From Sphingomonadales bacterium (GTDB taxonomy: Bacteria > Pseudomonadota > Alphaproteobacteria > Sphingomonadales > Sphingomonadaceae): DNA of 9,042 bases. Positions 7,436-9,042 of the stretch are shown in pieces. The notes beneath the pieces were generated by a model that ran no database searches, was not told where the DNA came from, and saw nothing but the letters and a program-made list of their open reading frames with translations. Position numbers and translations under genes: made by a program. The stretch is taken from NCBI GenBank assembly GCA_017302775.1, contig JAFLDC010000085.1, positions 1-9,042 of the forward strand, written 5' to 3'. Positions within the stretch are counted from its first letter, which is position 1, and each line of letters begins with the position of its first letter.

Positions 7436-8090
7436 GAGAGTGTTGCTCGACAACGACGTTCTCATCAAGATGTCGGCGTGGCAGCTCGGTGGCCCGCTGA
7501 CGCAGTGCCTGACAACTGCGTCCGGTCCGCCAGCTATGCTGGGCGTCTCCGCCTTCGTTATTCGGCGCAAGCTCCGAAAGATCGGCCTCCTGGACCCTGC
7601 GGCCGCCGAGGCCGCCTTCACCAGCCTGTGCGAATCACTCATACTGGTTGAGCCGACCGAGGAAGAGCTCGAAGCAGCTGCGGCACTTGAAGAGGCAGCC
7701 AATCAGGCAGACCTTCAGTTCGACACTGGCGAAAGCCAGCTCGCCGCTATCCTTTTGCACCGTGGCGCTGCGCTGCTGGCCACAGGTGATAAGCGCGCCA
7801 TTGCCGCGCTGGCTGCGCTCGCACCCGATGAGTTGGCAGGCCGCGTCGCATCTCTTGAGGCGCTGCTGCGACATATCGGGGCGCGGATTGGCATCGGGCA
7901 ACTGCGTTCACATATCTGCTGCGAACCCGGTGCCGACCGGTCTGCCGCGATTTGCTTCGCCTGCCATCGTGAGGGGACCATTCCGGCCGCGGAGGTCGAT
8001 GCCTGTCTTGCGAGCTATCTTGGCGACCTCGCAAAAGTCGCAGAACAGCTCCTGATCAGCGATGCCGCGCTTTCAGCGCTGGCCGCGTAG
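7428..8090 (+). CDS. PIN-like nuclease with a cysteine-rich C-terminal region, coupled to the peptidase
   Basis: The product is 220 residues, with its ATG eight bases inside the peptidase gene and GGGG about seven bases upstream. The first 130 residues look like a PIN domain: VLLDNDVLIK (5-14) with D8 and D10, DTGESQLAAILL (99-110) with D99 and E102, and LLATGDKRAI (116-125) with D121. These are the expected metal-binding acidic positions of a PIN ribonuclease. PIN proteins are often VapC-type toxins that cut RNA. The tail (about 130-220) is unusual: HICC (162-165) and CFACH (176-180) form a possible zinc-binding cluster, C164/C165 with C176/C179/H180. Peptidase-PIN gene pairs recall other ImmA/IrrE-linked toxin arrangements (from memory). 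The 3' end overlaps the convergent gene by 18 bases. Fold assignment is good; toxin role is inferred. Confidence 0.78.
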   Translation: MRERVLLDNDVLIKMSAWQLGGPLTQCLTTASGPPAMLGVSAFVIRRKLRKIGLLDPAAAEAAFTSLCESLILVEPTEEELEAAAALEEAANQADLQFDTGESQLAAILLHRGAALLATGDKRAIAALAALAPDELAGRVASLEALLRHIGARIGIGQLRSHICCEPGADRSAAICFACHREGTIPAAEVDACLASYLGDLAKVAEQLLISDAALSALAA

Positions 8091-8654
8091 GAACACCGCA
8101 TAGGGTTTACGCAGTGTCGCAACGAGGCTGATCGGAATGTTGCGAAGCGGCACATCGTTCGGAATTTCGGGGCGATCTAGCATCTCAAGGCATGCCTTGT
8201 CGACGCGCCCTTTGATATACCGCCCGCCATTCCGCCCCATGCTATTGCCGATCGGCACTTGCGTCTGGTTAAGCGGCAGCAGGAATTCGGACTTGCGCAG
8301 ATCATCGATCCATAGCGCGTAGCGCGAGCCACGAACGCTGATCGCCTCAGGGATTTTGTGCCACTCGGTACCATCGATCGAATATTCTGCTGCGCTGACA
8401 GGGTCAGCGAAGTGCTTGGAATTGATTTCTTCCATGCACAGTTCGATGACACCGCCTCGCGCTCCGATCACCTCGCCGAAAGGCTGAACCATCGTGCTCG
8501 GATGACAAGTGCTTCCGCCATAGCCCCACAGGGCATAGCCTGCGTCCCGGATCTCCTTATCCTTGCGCTCGATGATGTCTTCAAGGCTCTCGCGGGCATG
8601 CACGCCGACCTTCATGAACAAAATGCCGTCTCCGGGTCTATAGGGTGCGTTCAT
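8073..8654 (-). CDS. Unrecognised protein, LWG-B, related to the protein encoded at 5617-6375
   Basis: The product is 193 residues. Its ATG overlaps the upstream gene's stop (ATGA), with GGAGA about eight bases before it. I recognise no named family, signal peptide or membrane segment. The parts that line up with LWG-A are ESLEDIIERKDKE (22-34), GYALWGYGGST (39-49), a hydrophobic strand GVIELCMEEI (68-77), AAEYSIDGTEW (88-98), KIPEAISVRGS (100-110), RYALWIDDL (111-119) and, weakly, ISLVATLRKPYAVFL (175-189). Between them GRYIKGRVDKACLE (144-157) has no counterpart seen in LWG-A. LWG-B is shorter and more compact, probably close to the minimal domain. It is the last gene of the minus-strand operon and meets the PIN-like gene tail to tail with an 18-base overlap. 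Confidence 0.83.
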   Translation of the reverse strand: MNAPYRPGDGILFMKVGVHARESLEDIIERKDKEIRDAGYALWGYGGSTCHPSTMVQPFGEVIGARGGVIELCMEEINSKHFADPVSAAEYSIDGTEWHKIPEAISVRGSRYALWIDDLRKSEFLLPLNQTQVPIGNSMGRNGGRYIKGRVDKACLEMLDRPEIPNDVPLRNIPISLVATLRKPYAVFLRGQR

Positions 8655-9042
8655 GGGCGATCTCCGAACAGTTTGAGCTCATATTCGTCATCATGCGCCT
8701 TGCCGTAATTGACCCGATGGCGCTCAAGTACATAGTGAACTCGCGCTTCCTTCGAGCGACCGTAGAAATGCTCGAGGCGGACAGGATCGTCGATCGCGCT
8801 GCTTGGGTGCGCTGGCTCTTGATTGCCTGGGAGCGCCGAAATGTAGAGATTGCAGGACCGCAGGTCAGGCGCGTCGTCCAGATGATACTCGTGGAGCTTG
8901 CGCTGCATCTTCGAGACATAATAGCCCTTCTCGGCAGCACGACGCTGGACGCTTGCGAGGACCTGCTTCGGCCAGTCAAGTTCATCATCGTCGGCGATCA
9001 CGATCATGCCCTCACCGCCGTGGCGGCACGCCTCAATTCCGC
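8651..9042 (-). CDS. Unrecognised protein, C-terminal part only (5' end beyond the window)
   Basis: The frame is open from the right edge to its TGA at 8651-8653. There is an ATG at 9007, but the only purine stretch before it (GAGGG) ends one base away, too close. The frame continues upstream without a stop as GIEACRHGGEG, so this is most likely the tail of a longer protein. The visible part has a hydrophobic strand ending in acidic residues (MIVIADDDELDW), then a charged, mainly helical-looking region with KGYYVSKMQRKLHEYHLDD, LYISALPGN and a tail YELKLFGDRP. I recognise no family. Its stop overlaps the LWG-B start by four bases, so the two are translated together and probably act together. 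Confidence 0.7.
   Translation of the reverse strand, partial: GIEACRHGGEGMIVIADDDELDWPKQVLASVQRRAAEKGYYVSKMQRKLHEYHLDDAPDLRSCNLYISALPGNQEPAHPSSAIDDPVRLEHFYGRSKEARVHYVLERHRVNYGKAHDDEYELKLFGDRP

Overview
The window looks like part of a mobile or integrated conjugative region from a GC-rich alphaproteobacterium. The style of the Trb proteins resembles those of sphingomonads, but that is an impression from memory and not a database result. GC in the conjugation genes is about 65% on a sampled line. It falls to roughly 45-55% on sampled lines of the gene at 3915-4622.

Left part (1-3630, minus strand): four genes of a Trb/VirB-type conjugative type IV secretion operon, transcribed right to left as trbB, trbC, trbD, trbE. 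trbB/trbC and trbC/trbD overlap, trbD and trbE are five bases apart, and trbE runs off the left edge. TrbB and TrbE are the ATPases, TrbC the pilin-like subunit and TrbD a small membrane protein.

Middle (3631-4967): a lower-GC insert with one minus-strand gene for a restriction-endonuclease-like (Mrr-type PD-(D/E)xK) protein, flanked by two non-coding stretches. The right-hand stretch carries a long inverted repeat and an AT-rich promoter-like segment facing the next operon.

Right part (4968-9042): two convergent operons. The plus-strand operon holds a MerR-type HTH regulator, a possible 44-residue small protein overlapping both neighbours by ATGA, an unrecognised 252-residue protein (called LWG-A here), an ImmA/IrrE-type zinc peptidase, and a PIN-like nuclease with a cysteine-rich tail. 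The minus-strand operon holds a gene cut by the right edge and, coupled to it, a 193-residue protein (LWG-B here). LWG-A and LWG-B share an ordered set of motifs (SL..II.RK, LWG.G, a YALM/YALW segment), so they look like diverged members of one family placed in two facing operons.

The peptidase plus PIN pair, the HTH regulator and the paired LWG proteins together suggest a stress-, toxin- or defence-type accessory module carried next to the conjugation genes. That role is inference; the sequence alone does not show it.
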